Shown here in pieces: positions 1-24,683 of a stretch of 64,000 bases of DNA. The stretch is from NCBI GenBank assembly GCA_949752745.1, contig OX457029.1, positions 15,625,956 through 15,689,955 of the forward strand, in the 5' to 3' direction. A model generated the notes under the pieces. That model saw nothing but the letters and a program-made list of their open reading frames with translations. It had not been told where the DNA came from and did not search any database. The first letter of the stretch is position 1; every line of letters begins with the position of its first letter. The stretch comes from Protula sp. h YS-2021 (lineage: Eukaryota; Annelida; Polychaeta; Sabellida; Serpulidae). A program made the position numbers and the translations under genes.

Positions 1-636
1 GACCCATTTTTAAAATGGTACTGCTCCTACAGTTTTACTCCAGTCGTTTATATGCAACACAGGAATGTTCTGTAGGGGTTCGCCTACCAGGCTATTATTT
101 TTAGGCCCCAACCCTTCGGATTGGGGCCTATAGGTTTGGGGTGTCCTTCCGTCTGTCCGTCATCGCTTTATACCCCTATGAATTTGGAGGGGGGGCGGTT
201 GGGGCCTGCTTGTGTTTCACAAATACGTACTTGTTTTTCACGGTTCGCCAAAAAACTGCCGAAATGGTGGAACTTTGAAGTTTGGCAAAAACTGGAATAA
301 ATGGTAGTTAATAACTGAATTGTCAAACCATTCATTTCTCGCAGTCTTTTTCAAATAGTCATAAAATTTCAATCGAAAGTTTCTTAGGTGCTTCTCCACC
401 TGGAATTTGCTTTTTTTGTCAAAACCCAACCTCTCCAACATCACTTTTCGGGTAGCTTCCACCAGGGAAAACTCGTTTTTGTATATTACAATTATGAAAA
501 AGTTACGTTGAGAAACAAAGTCAGGGTTCGCGTTGGCGGGGTTTTTGGCCACTTTTTGGGAATTTCTTACGAAATGGCTCACTTTTTCGGAACCCACCGA
601 GGATTTCTGGACCCAACTGAGTCACATTTTCCTTTT
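1..636. repeat. Dispersed repeat, hairpin-headed family, copy 1
   Basis: The block is the same repeat seen at 19,381-20,060 and 23,905-24,640; all share phrases such as ctcctacagttttactcc, gttcgcctaccag and ggaataaatg(g/a)tagt. A hairpin sits at 102-130 (arms TAGGCCCCAA and TTGGGGCCTA, 9-nt loop), followed by a GTCTGTCCGTC motif. Reading frames through it on both strands (for example 238-597 minus) recur in the other copies only as parts of the repeat and match no protein I recognise. I see no host gene here. Confidence 0.8.
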
Positions 637-1680
637 TTAGCCCAGCTTACGGTACACGTAAGCTGGGGTATTCCTATCGGTTTGCGGGTGGCGTCCGTTA
701 GTTAGTTAGTTAGTTGTTTATTTAGTAAACTTTGGTTCAAAATGCATCTCCTCCTACAATTTTGATTCGATGTCATTTATTTTTGGTGTGAAGCATCCCT
801 AAGGGGTCGTGCATACGGCTTGTGCTTTTCTAGTCGATCGAGTGATTTTTGAATTTTTGGCGAATTTTTAAAGAAAAAAATTAAAAATGTATCTCCTCCT
901 ACATTTTTGACCCGATGTCATTTATTTTTGGTATGAGGCACCCCTAAAGGGTCGTGCATACGGCTTGTGCTTTTTTAGTTTGTATTATTGGGGAATTTTT
1001 TAAGCAAAAATTTCGAAAATAATTCAAAAGGCATCTACCCCTACAATTTTGATTCGATGTCATTTATTCTTGGTGTGAGTGCATACGGCTTGTGCTTTTT
1101 TGTCGGTCGGGGGATTTTTTATTTTTTTTATTTATTTATTTTTTTTTTTGGTTTGAGGCATCTCTAAGGGGTTGAGAATACGACTTGCGCTTTTTAGTCG
1201 ATCCGACAATTTCTGTATTTTTTTGGGAATTTTTGAAGAAAAACTTCAAAATGCATTTCCTCCTACATTTTTTATTCGATTTCATTTTATTTTTGCTATG
1301 AGGCATCCTTAGGTAGGTCTCGCATACGGCTTGTGCTATTTGACTCGACTTGGGAATTTTTGATTTCGGGGGGAATTTTTGATGAAAATACCTCAAAATG
1401 CATTTTCTCCTGCAGTTTTGATCAAACATCATTTATTTTGTGGCTGAGGCATGCTTAGAGTGTCGTGAATATGGTCTGTCTTTTTCAGTCGATGAGAGAA
1501 TTTTTGAAGAAAAAAATTCAAAATGCATTTCCTCCTACAGTTTTTATCAGATTTCATTTATTTTCGATATGAGCCGTCTCTAGGGGGTCATGCATACGGC
1601 TTGTGCTTTTTGAGTGAATTGGAAAACTTTTGAATTTTTTCGGAATTTTTGAAAAAAAAATTAAATGAATCTCCTCCTAC
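637..1680. repeat. ~130-160 bp tandem repeat array headed by a hairpin
   Basis: About seven degenerate units, each with a cctcctaca(a/g)ttttgat core, a catttattttt(g)gt stretch and a gcatacggcttgtgctttt stretch. The array opens with a hairpin at 641-667 (arms CCCAGCTTAC and GTAAGCTGGG, 7-nt loop) and a GTCCGTTAGTTAG run. It passes directly into the 51-bp satellite near 1,680. Confidence 0.8.
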
Positions 1681-4235
1681 AGCGCATAAATGCAAGTTAA
1701 ATGAACTTTCACAGTAGTCAGATTTAAACACCGCACATCGACGCAAGATAAATAAACATTCGCAGTAGTAGTCCAAATTAAGTACTCCGCATCGATGCAA
1801 GTTAAATAAACATGCGCATTGGTCCGAAATGTGAACTGCGCATCGACGGAGGATAAATAAAGATGCGAACTGGTCCAAAATAAGCACCGCGCATCAACGC
1901 AGGTTAAATAAACATGCGCACTGGTCCGAAAAAAAAGAACTACGCTTCGACGTAAGTTGAATAGACATGCGCAGTGGTCTGAAATGAGAACCGCACATCA
2001 ACGCAAGTTAAATAAACATGCGCAGTGGTCCGAAGAAAGAACCATGAATCGACGCAAGTTGAACAGACATAAGAGTCGGGCATCGACGGGACTTAAATAA
2101 ACATGCGTTCTGGTCCGAAACGCAAATCGCGCGTCAACGCAAGTTAAATGAACCTGCTCACTTGTCCCAAAATGCGAACTGCGCATCAACGCAACCTAAA
2201 GAAACACGTATACTGGTCCGAAATGCGAACCGGATATCAACGCAAATTAAATAAACATGCACACTGGTCCGAATTGCGAACCGCACATAAGCGTAAGTTA
2301 AATAAACATTTGCACCGGTCCAAAATAAGTACCGATCATCAACACAAGTTAAACAAATATGCGCAGTGGTCCAAAATGCGAACCACGCATCAACACAAGT
2401 TAAAAAAAACATGCCTGCTGGTCCGAAATGCGAACTGCCCATTAACGCAACTTAAATAACATGCGCACTATTCAAAATAAGAACTGCGCAACAACGCAAC
2501 TTAAATAAACATGCGCACTGGTCCAGAATACGAACCGCGCATCTGGCCTGAAAAAAGAACCGCGCATCGACGCACGTTAAATATACATACGCAGTGATTC
2601 GAAATGCGAACCACGCGCCAACGTAAGTTAAATAAACATTTGCACTGGTCTAAAATAAGCACCGCGCATCAACGCAAGTTAAATAAACATGCGCACTTCT
2701 CCGAAATTCGAACCGCGCATCAACACAAGTTAAATAAACGTGCGCAGTGGTTCGAAATGCGAACCACGCTCCAACGCAAGTTAAATAAACATTTGCACTG
2801 GTCCGAAATTCGAACTGCTCATCAGCGCAAGTTAAATAAACATGCGCACTTCTCCGAAATTCGAACCGCGCATCAACGCAAGTTAAATAAACGTGCGCAG
2901 TGGTTCGAAATGCGAACCACGCTCCAACGCAAGTTAAATAAACATTTGCACTGGTCCAAAATAAGCACTGCGCATCAACGCAAGTTAAATAAACATGCAC
3001 ACTGGTCCAAAATGCAAACCGCGCACCAACGCAAGTTAAATAAACATAGGCACACGTCCAAAATAAGCACCGTGCATCAACGCAAGTTAAATAAACATGC
3101 AAACTGGTCCGAAATGCGAACCGCGCATCAAGGCAACCTATGGAAACTTGTGCACTTGTCCAAAATAAGTACCGCTCATCAACGCAAGCACAATAAACAT
3201 GCGTATTGGTCTGGAATAAGAATCGCGCATCGACGCAAGGTAAATAAACATGCGTAGTGATCCGAAATAAGAACCGCACATCAACACAATGTAAATAAAG
3301 ATGCGCATTGATCCGAAATAAGAACCGCACATCAACACAAGGTAAATAAACATGCGCACTGATCCGAAGTAAGAATCGCACATTCACAAAAGGTGAAAAA
3401 AAACATGGGCGCTCGTCAGAAATGCGAACCGCACATCAACGCAAGTTAAATAAACATGTGCACTGTTCCAAAATGAGAGCCGCGCATTAACGCAAGTTAA
3501 ATAAACATGCGTAATGATCCGTAATTCGAACTGCTCATCAGTGCAAGTTAAATAAACATGCGCACTTCTCCGAAATTCGAACCGCGCATCAACGCAAGTT
3601 AAATAAACGTGCGCAGTGGTTCGAAATGCGAACCACGCTCCAACGCAAGTTAAATAAACATTTGCACTGGTCCAAAATAAGCACTGCGCATCAACGCAAG
3701 TTAAATAAACATGCACACTGGTCCAAAATGCAAACCGCGCACCAACGCAAGTTAAATAAACATAGGCACACGTCCAAAATAAGCACCGTGCATCAACGCA
3801 AGTTAAATAAACATGCAAACTGGTCCGAAATTCGAACCGCGCATCAAGGCAACCTATGGAAACTTGTGCACTTGTCCAAAATAAGTACCGCTCATCAACG
3901 CAAGTACAATAAACATGCGTATTGGTCTGGAATAAGAATCGCGCATCGACGCAAGGTAAATAAACATGCGTAGCGATCCGAAATAAGAACCGCACATCAA
4001 CACAAGGTAAATAAACATGCGCACTGATCCGAAATACGAACCGCCCATCAACACAATGTAAATAAAGATGCGCATTGATCCGAAATAAGAACCGCACATC
4101 AACACAAGTTAAATAAACATGTGCACTGTTCCAAAATGAGAGCCGCGCATCTACGCAAAATTAAATAAACATGGGCACTTGTCTGAATAAGAACCGCGCA
4201 TCAAGGCAAGTTACATAAATATGCGCACTGGTCCA
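1681..4235. repeat. 51-bp satellite array, about 50 copies
   Basis: The unit reads approximately caacgcaagttaaataaaca followed by tgcgcactggtccgaaatgc and gaaccgcgcat, 51 bp in all. Because 51 is divisible by three and stops are rare, long open frames appear on both strands (for example 2,604-3,257 plus and 2,650-3,387 minus), with a 17-residue period. These are repeat artefacts. A higher-order duplication of about 716 bp is visible: the divergent unit at 2,811 recurs at 3,527 and the one at 3,051 recurs at 3,767. Confidence 0.93.
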
Positions 4236-5163
4236 AAATGCGAGCGTTGTTTGAAGGTATCTATGGCAGAATATCCAGTCTACCAGAGATACAAAAAATC
4301 TGTTTCCCATTTTTCTGGGAAGGAAATCTTTGTATGCATTTATCGGTCTATGTTCTGGTCCGGTGCTAAATTAATTATTGGGCTAGCTCTTTGCCGTCTC
4401 ATCTTTTGAAGCCCAATTTTTCAGGAAAATTCCCTTGCTCATGCACGCTGGAATTGGTCTTATTGCTTTTCGTAAGCTGGGACTTTGTCCTTGGACAAAC
4501 TTGTTTGACTCACTTTCCTGACAACCCAGCGCGAACCCAGAAAGTTCTTCATTTTTTTTTTTGGCCTAACAATATTTGTTTCAGAGTTTTTCTCCCTTTC
4601 CTTGTTTGGTAACTCGGCTGGGTCATGTCATATAACAAGATCATCAAAATTATCGGTTAAATGCCAGGGCAATGCTAGAGTGAAATGAATGGGATTTATT
4701 ATATATAATGGAAGGGAAAATATCGTGATAATCTAATAAACTAGTTTGTTGTATATTTGTTCAAACAGTCCTAGGGCCGGTTGAAAATAGAACAAATTAA
4801 TTTTCTATATGCGTTAATTAATAATTTCTAACGGAATTCTGGTTAATATGGTGTAGGTCCTATTTTTATCTTGTGCCTGAATAATCAAGTATTTTAGACC
4901 ATGGGGAACTATATCTTGCATTTTGTCCGTTTCTCATAAAATTTGGTGTGTAGATGACATAATGGATATTTGCACTTCTTTTTCGTCTTCATTTTTCACT
5001 TTGACCCAATTTTAAGGTCACATTGGCCAGCATCTTGGATTCCGGTTGGTAGAGGGGGTGGGCGGGGGAAGGGTGGTTGGGTGGGGGCTGCGCTCTCTGC
5101 GGTGTCGTGTTTATGTTGGTTTTGTAGCTGTGCCATCAACCAGTTTTTGCGGGTCAATTTCAG
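4236..5163. other. Intronic or 5' region of PPP2R1, no coding exon seen
   Basis: AT-rich unique sequence lies between the satellite and the first recognised PP2A exon. I searched all frames for the missing N-terminal segment of the scaffold subunit (the SLYPIAVLIDEL region and the following HEAT 1 helix) and found none, so the first coding exon is presumably left of the window. A G-rich tract lies at about 5,050-5,090. The sequence ends in a plausible acceptor, tttcag, at 5,163. Confidence 0.6.
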
Positions 5164-16813
<11,650 letters not shown>

Positions 16814-16927
16814 CCACACGAGCTAGCTCTTCAGGCCGTCCCTTCTCTACAAGGCCGCGGTCAGTAAAACGTGGCCGGTGCGGCGCCACACCGAGTGAAT
16901 TTCTAACACGCTTTGATTTCGTTTCTT

Positions 16928-16933
16928 AATAAA
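16928..16933 (+). promoter_or_regulatory. Poly(A) signal AATAAA for PPP2R1
   Basis: The hexamer lies about 115 bp after the predicted TAA and is the first canonical one downstream of the stop. Confidence 0.65.
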
Positions 16934-17674
16934 CTAATACGACAGGAGATTGTTTTATCGCGCCTGGTCACCAAGGCACTTTGGAGAGTTAACATCATGG
17001 AATGTCTTATTTCATGTTTATGGGGTTGCTGTTGATGGGAGCGTGCTGTGAGACATTCATACATAACGTACCGTTTTATGGAGTGGTCCTATCACTGTTG
17101 TGATTTCAGTACTTCACCTATTTTCAGAAACAAATTGCCGAAGCCGCTAAAGCTGTAATATAATAAGCACCCGGCTTACATTTTGATCCGTTCGACAGCC
17201 GCCCGTCTAGTGGTTATTCGAGGGACAAGTCCTTTTAGGTTCTACGTGTGCGTGTTGTCGCCCTGATATCGTTTTGTTCCTGATATGTAATGCGCAAAAT
17301 GTTTTAAGGGTCGCCATCTGCGGCTGCGTTTCTCCCAAGAGCAACAAAGCGATGTTTTGAAGTTCATTTGTTGAGGCAGTTTATATCTTCTCCGTGTGTA
17401 CTTACTAGAAGATGCCATTTCAGTTCACAATGAAGCAGAACTCACTCCCAACAAGGAGACCGTTTTAGCTGACATATACACGTCTGTTCCGCGGTGGAAA
17501 CGTATATTCAGCTGGCAAGCCGTAGCTACGCAGTTACAACGCGCATACTTCCGCACATAGCAACAGTCACATGGGGTAGTGATGTGCACACATTCTTGCC
17601 CAGGCCTCCTGCATTACCAGCCAGTGTGTGTACACCGTGTCCACAAGCATGAAATTATTCTCCGCAAATAACGA
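16934..17674. other. Intergenic, no gene recognised
   Basis: Unique-looking sequence downstream of PPP2R1. I see no conserved frame and no RNA gene. Confidence 0.6.
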
Positions 17675-17824
17675 TCGTCTCCTGCAGTACCCGCAATTCT
17701 GTGCATACCGTGTCCACAACCCTGAGATCATTCTCCGCTGGACGCCGAAGCGTGCGGCGGCCGCTGTCTGTATCATCCCTTCTTCGGGTAACTGAATAGC
17801 TGCAACAAGATCTGTTACAGTCAT
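17675..17824 (-). pseudogene. Relic of a Tc1-like transposase helix-turn-helix domain
   Basis: The minus-strand frame reads AAIQLPEEGMIQTAAAARFG then VQRRMISGLWTRYAQNCGYC and RRR. This resembles the first helix-turn-helix of Tc1/mariner-type transposases (an EGM..R..A.RFGV...TIS.LW.RY pattern followed by basic residues). About 50 residues are recognisable and nothing of the catalytic DDE domain follows. The call is by family pattern only; a chance match of a short frame remains possible. Downstream is a small duplication of accgtgtccacaa(g/c). Confidence 0.4.
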
Positions 17825-19380
17825 ATAACCTCAAACTCAAAACATTTGAGTGTAAAAGAGACAAAAAAGCATAGAACGCAACACTTTTTAGATAGTTACG
17901 AAAAACCAGGTGTAGTCACAGAGTATTGTAAAGCAAAAGTAAAGCAAGGGTCGTCGTGACTTATTTTTGCACACCGTATAAATCAGTTGGAGCGCTAAAT
18001 ACCCACAAAGAACAAACCTGTACAGGGAAACACAACGAGATGTTTGTGAAATGGTACAAGAAAATATTCTTGATATCTAGTCCTGATCCTTTAAATTTTG
18101 TGCACAGTACATTTAGCCGTGTCAGGGTGCCACACCTACCTACGATCTTTCTCATCGTCTTTGATTTCCGTGTTTTCTTTAAACTTGCGTGTTTATTGAC
18201 AGCAGTCTCCTCCAGTACATGCAAGAAGTATATGCGTGCCTCTTCTTTTTGTGAAACCCCCATCACCATTTAGCACATAATGCGCTCATATCTCCGTGCC
18301 TCATCTTTGTGCAAAATCCCTATCACCATTTAGCACATAAAGAGTTCTGTTAATGTAGGGATAGCACATGGGGCAGGGACAGAGTTGATTTTCGCGAAGG
18401 GTCGAGTTGGTAAAAAGCGGCCCGACTTGACCAAAATGGTCAGAGTGGATTTGGAGCCGAATGGACCGGACCCTGGCTGGAATACTTTCTAAATTGATTG
18501 AGGAACGCGTTAGATTCGGACACGTGTGGAAAGCCTGTGAATGAACCGTTCATTGGTTTTTCATACATGCTCGAATGCAATACAAAGTACCCTAGTTCCA
18601 TCGGCCCATCACTGTTGTAAGGCAAGAACTCAAAATCATGCCTCAGATTGCAAAAAAAAGAGTGGAAAAGTAATCTTTCCTCATTATAAATTCCCAAGTT
18701 TCAGAAAAATGTCATTATGATGAACCCTTTGGGGGCCGCAAAATTGTTCATTTATACAGAGTTTCAAACTAAATTGAGGTGGATTTCAGAAAGGATTTTC
18801 GTCACGTCCCGTTGATTTATGTCCATGACGCTCGTGTGGATCTTGCTAGCGCATTGCTCTCTTGGCTGATAAAACGTGGGCAGGTTTTGATTAAGGGATT
18901 TAGTACCGTCTTGGCCGTATTTAAGGATGTAGCATAATTCTTTGTTAGATTTTACGATTCCGGTAAAATCGGTTTATAACAGTGTTAGAACTGGCACCAG
19001 CAGAATTTTCTTTTCCCTGCCCGAGCGACTTTGCGGTAACAACGTCAGCTTGTAACTTACACATGTACAAGAGTATTGATACTTGATTCAGTAGATCTGT
19101 GCGTGTCACAGTGTCCCTGGACATTCTTGTTTCCCCACTTGAGCGACTTTGTGGTAACAACGTCAGCTTGTTTTGTTTGCACATGTACAAAGTTTATTCA
19201 CTATGAGACGGTTTGTTATTGCACAAATACTAACATTTGTATATGGTGTGAATACATAGACAACTGGTCAGCCGGTACAGATGTTTCCAGTGCACTAAAA
19301 ATCAACTGGTATATTGGTAATGTCAAAGATTTCAAGAGAATGTTGGCCAGAGAATAGGGATAGAAGCATCAAGTTTTTTT
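17825..19380. other. Intergenic: decayed repeats, no gene recognised
   Basis: It contains a short duplication (catcaccatttagcacataa at about 18,261 and 18,321), a decayed copy of the hairpin MITE at about 18,510-18,612, and a ~127-bp tandem duplication at about 19,010-19,195 around gtaacaacgtcagcttgt. The phrase tacttgattcagtagatct at 19,079 is shared with 23,346 and 25,420. Confidence 0.6.
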
Positions 19381-20060
19381 TTAACCCAGCCGACTTTGTC
19401 GGACTGGGTTAGTTTTATCACTATAGGGGGCTTGAATGTATGGCTATTCCCCTTTTTTTGGACAAAAAATTGACAAAGTGGCGGCACTTTTTTTGTCCCC
19501 GTTTTGACCTATTTTTAAAATGCTACTTCTCCTACAGTTTTACTCCAACCGTTCAGGTGCTACGCAGGGATATTCTCCAGGGGTTCGCCTACCAGACTAT
19601 TATTTTTATTCGCGGTTCGCCAAAAACTGCCGAAATGGCGGAACTTCGAAGTTTGGCAAAAACTGGAATAAATGGTAGTAAATAACACAATTGTCAAACC
19701 ATTCATTTCTCTCAGTCTTTTTCAAATATTTATAAAATTTTAATCGAAAGTTTCTTGGGTGCTTCTCCATCTGGACTTCGCTTTTTTTTCGCAAATGACA
19801 AAAAATGCCGAAATGGTGGAATTTTAAAAATTTTGTAAAATTGTGTAAATGTCGGTAAATACATGAATCGTCAAAACTCAACCTCTCCAACAACCCTTTT
19901 CGAGTATCCTCCACCCGGAAAAACTCGTTTTGTTTATTAAAATTATGAAAAAGTTAGTTCAGAAACAAAGTTCTTCATTTTTTGGCCTAGCAGTATTCGT
20001 TTCATAGTTTTTCTGCTTTTCTATTGGTAACTCGGCTGGATCATGTCCTTGGACATGCTT
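19381..20060. repeat. Dispersed hairpin-headed repeat, copy 2
   Basis: The head hairpin at 19,383-19,410 (AACCCAGCCGA against TCGGACTGGGTT, one bulge) is followed by tatcactatagggggcttga. The body matches 1-636 closely, including ggttcgcctaccag, gtttggcaaaaactgg and tgcttctccatctgg. The minus-strand frame 19,606-19,914 is a repeat frame of the same kind as 238-597 and 24,204-24,479. Confidence 0.85.
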
Positions 20061-20171
20061 TTTTTCTTCTTTTTTTTTTTTTTTTGGTTATTTTGTATTC
20101 CGGAACTGCAGATTTAAGTGAATAATTTATTTCTTATGTGATTTTGAAATTTTTGATTTCGGTAACTTGAT

Positions 20172-20340
20172 ACGATAAAATATAATGCTGATCGAAGAAA
20201 CAAAGATAAAATGTAATGCTGATAAAAAAAGAAGATGAAATGTAATGCTGATAAAAAAAGAAACCGATAAAATGTAATGATGATAAAAAAAGAAACAAAG
20301 ATAAAATGTAATGCTGATAAAAGAAGAAACAAAGATATTA
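20172..20340. repeat. ~35-bp minisatellite, about five units
   Basis: The units contain gataaaatgtaatgctgat followed by an A/G-rich linker. The minus-strand open frames here (ALHFIFVS...) are artefacts of the repeat. Confidence 0.8.
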
Positions 20341-21500
20341 ATAAAACTGTACTTGTCTTTTTTGTTACAGTTGTCAAGGGATAAATGATGATGAATCGAA
20401 CTTTGGCAACGACTAATATCCCGCAACAACAGTGATTTTGGCAAGAAAATTGATTGTATTCTTTTCACCGGCACTCCGGAGAGACATGTTATTTTATGCG
20501 CATACTTGAGATAACGTTAGATAGATAACGTAATAAATTAATATCAACAGAAAGAGCTAGCTGAACTGGGGAGAAATACATGTACGTTAGGCTTACTGAA
20601 CAGGAATGGTTTTGAGTGACAACGAGTTAATTGTTTGTGTAAGTGTTGTGACGTGTGACATCTTTTTTGCACTATTGTATAAACTATTCCCGGTTAGTAT
20701 AAGCAAGCGCACGAGTGATTCATTTCCTAACTTTTAGTGAATGATTTTAATTCAGCTTCATTTCAAGTTTATTTTTCGTATTTAAGGTAATCGAGCTATT
20801 AAAAAAAGCAGTTATTCATGTGAAAAAAAAAAAACAAACAGAAGGTGACACGAGTTATTGGAGTTATTGTTGGACTAATTTGGGAGAGAAAAGTAAACAA
20901 CTGAATGTTGCATACAGAAGGTTAAAATAGCCTTCTTCAGTATAAGTTTGACATTCATGTAGGAGTATTTCTGTTCATTACTTAACAACATTCAGTGAAT
21001 TTTGTAGACGTATTTAATCCAAGTGCAATATCTGATAGCCCGCCCCCATATTATGATATCAAGATATTCTCACAACTGCAAACAATTATAAAAACAAACA
21101 AGTCAAATAACAGGAGTAGGTTGAGCGCCGTGTCTGATGACATACGATTTCCTGTCAGGTTCTTATCAATATGTTGTATTAGTTTTATGATAAGAAAGTG
21201 ATTAATAATAAATATATTGATATTAGTGGTTTTCTTTCAGCGCGTTGCTCTGTTCATTGCTCAGTTGTCACTTAAATAAAAAAAATGTTCAAATACCTGG
21301 GTATTTGAACATTTGAACGCCTGGGTTATTGTCAATAAAGAATTTTCAATAACTGAAATTATCAAAATACACAACTGAAGAGTTCGTTTTTCAAATGTGA
21401 TTCCAGGTTTAGTAGTATGGGGAGCCTCCGTTGACCTAACGGAACCGCTTAGGCGGAATCGCTGTCAAATTAGATACCCATGGTATTCCATCGGGTCACC
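20341..21500. other. Intergenic, no gene recognised
   Basis: AT-rich sequence with a perfect hairpin at 21,285-21,312 (13-bp arms ATGTTCAAATACC and GGTATTTGAACAT). Nothing else supports a gene. Confidence 0.6.
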
Positions 21501-21514
21501 AGTACCTTAAACGT

Positions 21515-22490
21515 CCACCATGCGAGTACATGTGTGGTGTAGTGCGAGTACATGTGTGGTGTAGTGCTGGTGCATGTGTGGTGCAGTGCTGGTGTATGTA
21601 TGGTGAAGTGCGGGTGCATGTGTGGTGTAGTGCGAGTACATGTGTGGTGTAGTGCTGGTGCATGAGTGGTGTAGTGCGTGTGTTGTAGTGCGGGTGCATG
21701 TGTGGTGCAGTGCTGGTGTATGTATGGTGAAGTGCGGGTGCATATGTGGTGTAGTGCGGGTGCATGTGTGGTGCAGTGCTGGTGTATGTATGGTGTTGTG
21801 CGGGTGCATATGTGGTGTAGCGCTGGTGTATGTATGGTGTAGTGCGAGTACATGTGTGGTGTAGTGCTGGTACATGAGTGGTGTAGTGCGTGTGTGTTGT
21901 AGTGCGGGTGCATGTGTGGTGCAGTGCTGGAGTATGTAGGTGTAGTGCGAGTGCATGTGTGGTGCAGCGCTGGTGTATGTATGATGCAGTGCTGGTGCAT
22001 GTGTGGTGTAGTGCTGGTGTATGTATGGTGTAGTGCGGGTGCATGAGTGGTGTAGTGCGTGTGTGGTGCAGTGCTGGTGTATGTATAGTGTAGTGCGAAT
22101 ACATGTGTGGTGTAGTGCTGGTGCATGTATGGTGAAGTGCGGGTGCAAATGTGGTGTGCTGGTGCATGAGTGGTGTAGTGCGTGTGTGTTGTGCGGGTGC
22201 ATGTGTGGTGCAGTGCTGGTGTATGTATGGTGTAGTGCTGGTGCATATGTGGTGCAGTGCGAGTGCATGTGTGGTGCAGTGCTGGTACATGTGTGGTGTA
22301 GTGCGGATGCATGTGTGGTTTAGTGCGGATGCATGTGTGGTGTAGTGCGGGTGCATGTGTTGTGCAGTGCTGGTGTATGTATGGTGTAGTGCGGGTGCAG
22401 TGCGAGTGCATGTGTGGTGCAGTGCTGGTGCAGGTATGGTGTGGTGCGGGTGCATATGTGGTGCAGTGCGAGTGCCTGTGTGTGTACTAT
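21515..22490. repeat. 22-bp minisatellite, about 44 copies
   Basis: The unit is approximately gtagtgcgagtacatgtgtg plus gt, 22 bp. Since 22 is not divisible by three, the unit is read in all three frames every 66 bp, which opens all frames on both strands and produces 250-320-residue frames (HTCTRTTPHMH...) with no biological meaning. Confidence 0.95.
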
Positions 22491-22899
22491 TGTATAAATA
22501 ATGCTCTTGGGGGGGGGCTTTGAGTAGTATGTCGTCAATGATGTGCTGAGTTTACAAAGCTGTTACTTCTGTTTCAATTATCTACCAAAAATAGGTTTTA
22601 AAAAAGTACTATGATTTTTCAAATGCTGAAAGTCCAGATCTTTTGATCACATCCCTTTTATAATTAACAGGAGTCTGTCCTGTATGATTGTCGTGTTTGA
22701 AATTTGAGAGGACGGCTCCCAGGGTAGATCCTCCACAGAGCTTGTATTTTTTCGATTTGGCTAAGAGATTGGCCAAATTTAGGAAACCACAAAATCTTCG
22801 TACAAATACCTTCTGAGTGAAATTTTACGTGACTGTTCCCGTCAAGTTCCCGCATAGCTCAGGTGGTTAGGTTCACTTTTGTTAGATTGTTCTCTTGAT

Positions 22900-24647
22900 G
22901 GTTCTGTCTTAAAAATTACTTTTTGTTGATCTGCCAAAAAATTAGCCAAACTGGGGGAAATTTAAATTTTTTTGATTACCATTTTCAAAATGCTTCTCCC
23001 ACAATTCTGATAGGATTCTTTTGCAGAAATGTTCACGAAGAAGGCCTCTCTTGTAAATTACTTTTGCCGAGCCACCTACAATTGGCAAAATGGTAGTCTT
23101 TTTTTTTATATTTATTTATTGGTAGACAATTTTCAGAAAACTTCCTCTCCCACAATTTTGATCGGATTCCTTTCAAATTTTGCACGATAGTTCTTGAAGA
23201 TTCTCTCTTGAAACTTTACTTTTTTGATGCTCTGCCCCCCCCCCCCCCCCCAAAAAAAAAAAAACGGCTAAATGGGTTGCATTTATAATTTTGTGGTTGC
23301 CAATTTGCAAAATACTTCGCCCATAATTTAGTTCGGAACCTTTTGATACTTGATTCACTAGATCTCGGCCGGTCACAGTGTCCATAGACATTCTTGTTTT
23401 GCGATCCATAAGAAAATTAGGCAAATGCGGGAAGGGGGGCATTTTAATTTTTTTTGTGAGCCAGTTTTACAAAGTTTTTTTCTCTTCCACAGTTTTGATC
23501 GGATTGCCTTCAAATTCTACGTTAATCTTTATCAGCCTGTTCTCTTTTGTAAAGTTACTATTTTGGCGATTTATCAAAAGCTTGGTTGAGGAGGGAGGGG
23601 GTTTAACTTCTCAGTAGCTGTTTCTCAAAATACTTCTTGTCCCACAATTTGGATAGCAATTCTTTCCAATTTTCTGATTCTTCCTCAGATGGTCCTCTTG
23701 AAAAAGTTTCTTTTATTGACATTCCCCCAATAATTGGCTTAAGTGATGGCATTGGTGATTTCTTGGTGACCATTTTTCACAATACCACAATATTGATAGG
23801 AATACCTTCAAGTTTTGCATACATGTTCACCAGTAAGGCGTCTGTTGAAAAGTTACTGTTTTGCAATTCGTAAAAAAATGGCTAAAATGGCACTAAAAAA
23901 GTTTTTTAACCCAGTCCACTTTGTCGGACTGGGTTAATCGTATCACTATAGGGGGCTTGAATGTCTGTGCGTATGTTAAACCTTTTCTTTAAAATACTAC
24001 TCCTACAGTTTTACACCAATGGTTTGGATATTACGCAGGAATGTTCCCTGGGTGGTCCCCCAGGGTCTGCTATTTTTTTTTTGACGATTGACGAAAAACT
24101 GACAAAATGGCGGCACTTTTTATAACCCATTTTTAAAATGCTACTCCTACAGTTTTACGCCAATCGTTTAGATGTTCCCAAGGGATGTTCCCCAAGGGTT
24201 CGCCTACCAGGCTATTATTTTTTTTACGCAGTTCGCCAAAAACTGCCGAAATGGCGGAACTTTGAAGTTTGGCAAAAACTGGAATAAATGATAGTAAATA
24301 ACACAATTGTCAAACCATTCTTTTCTCTCAGTCTTTTTCAAAAATTGATAAAATTTTAATCGAAAGTTTCTTAGGTGCTTCTCCATCTGGACTTCGCTAT
24401 TTTTTCGCAAATGACCAAAAATGCCTAAATGGTGGAATTTTAAAAATTTTGTAAAATTGTGTAAATGTCGGTAAAACATGAATCGTCAAAACCCAACCTC
24501 TCCAACATCCCTTTTCGGGTAGCTTCCAAATTCGAATTAAATTCCTTTTACATACTTCTTTTTTTTTTCTTTTTTTTTTTGGTCTAACAGTATTCATTTC
24601 AGAGTTGTTCTCTTTTTCCTTGTTTGGTCATGTCCTTGGGCATGCTT

Positions 24648-24683
<36 letters not shown>

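Noticed and set aside
2604..4097. Open frames of 115-245 residues on both strands with RTAHQRKLNKHAHW-type repeats
   Set aside because: They are translations of the 51-bp satellite; the period of 17 residues and presence on both strands mark them as artefacts.
21470..22455. Three overlapping His/Thr/Cys-rich frames of 250-320 residues
   Set aside because: All come from the 22-bp minisatellite, which is open in every frame; no start context, no domain.
21515..22490. CRISPR-like regular repeats
   Set aside because: The repeats are contiguous without unique spacers and the DNA is metazoan, so this is a minisatellite.
22850..22885. tRNA-like A box (gcatagctcaggtggttag)
   Set aside because: No B box or cloverleaf follows; it is an isolated match.
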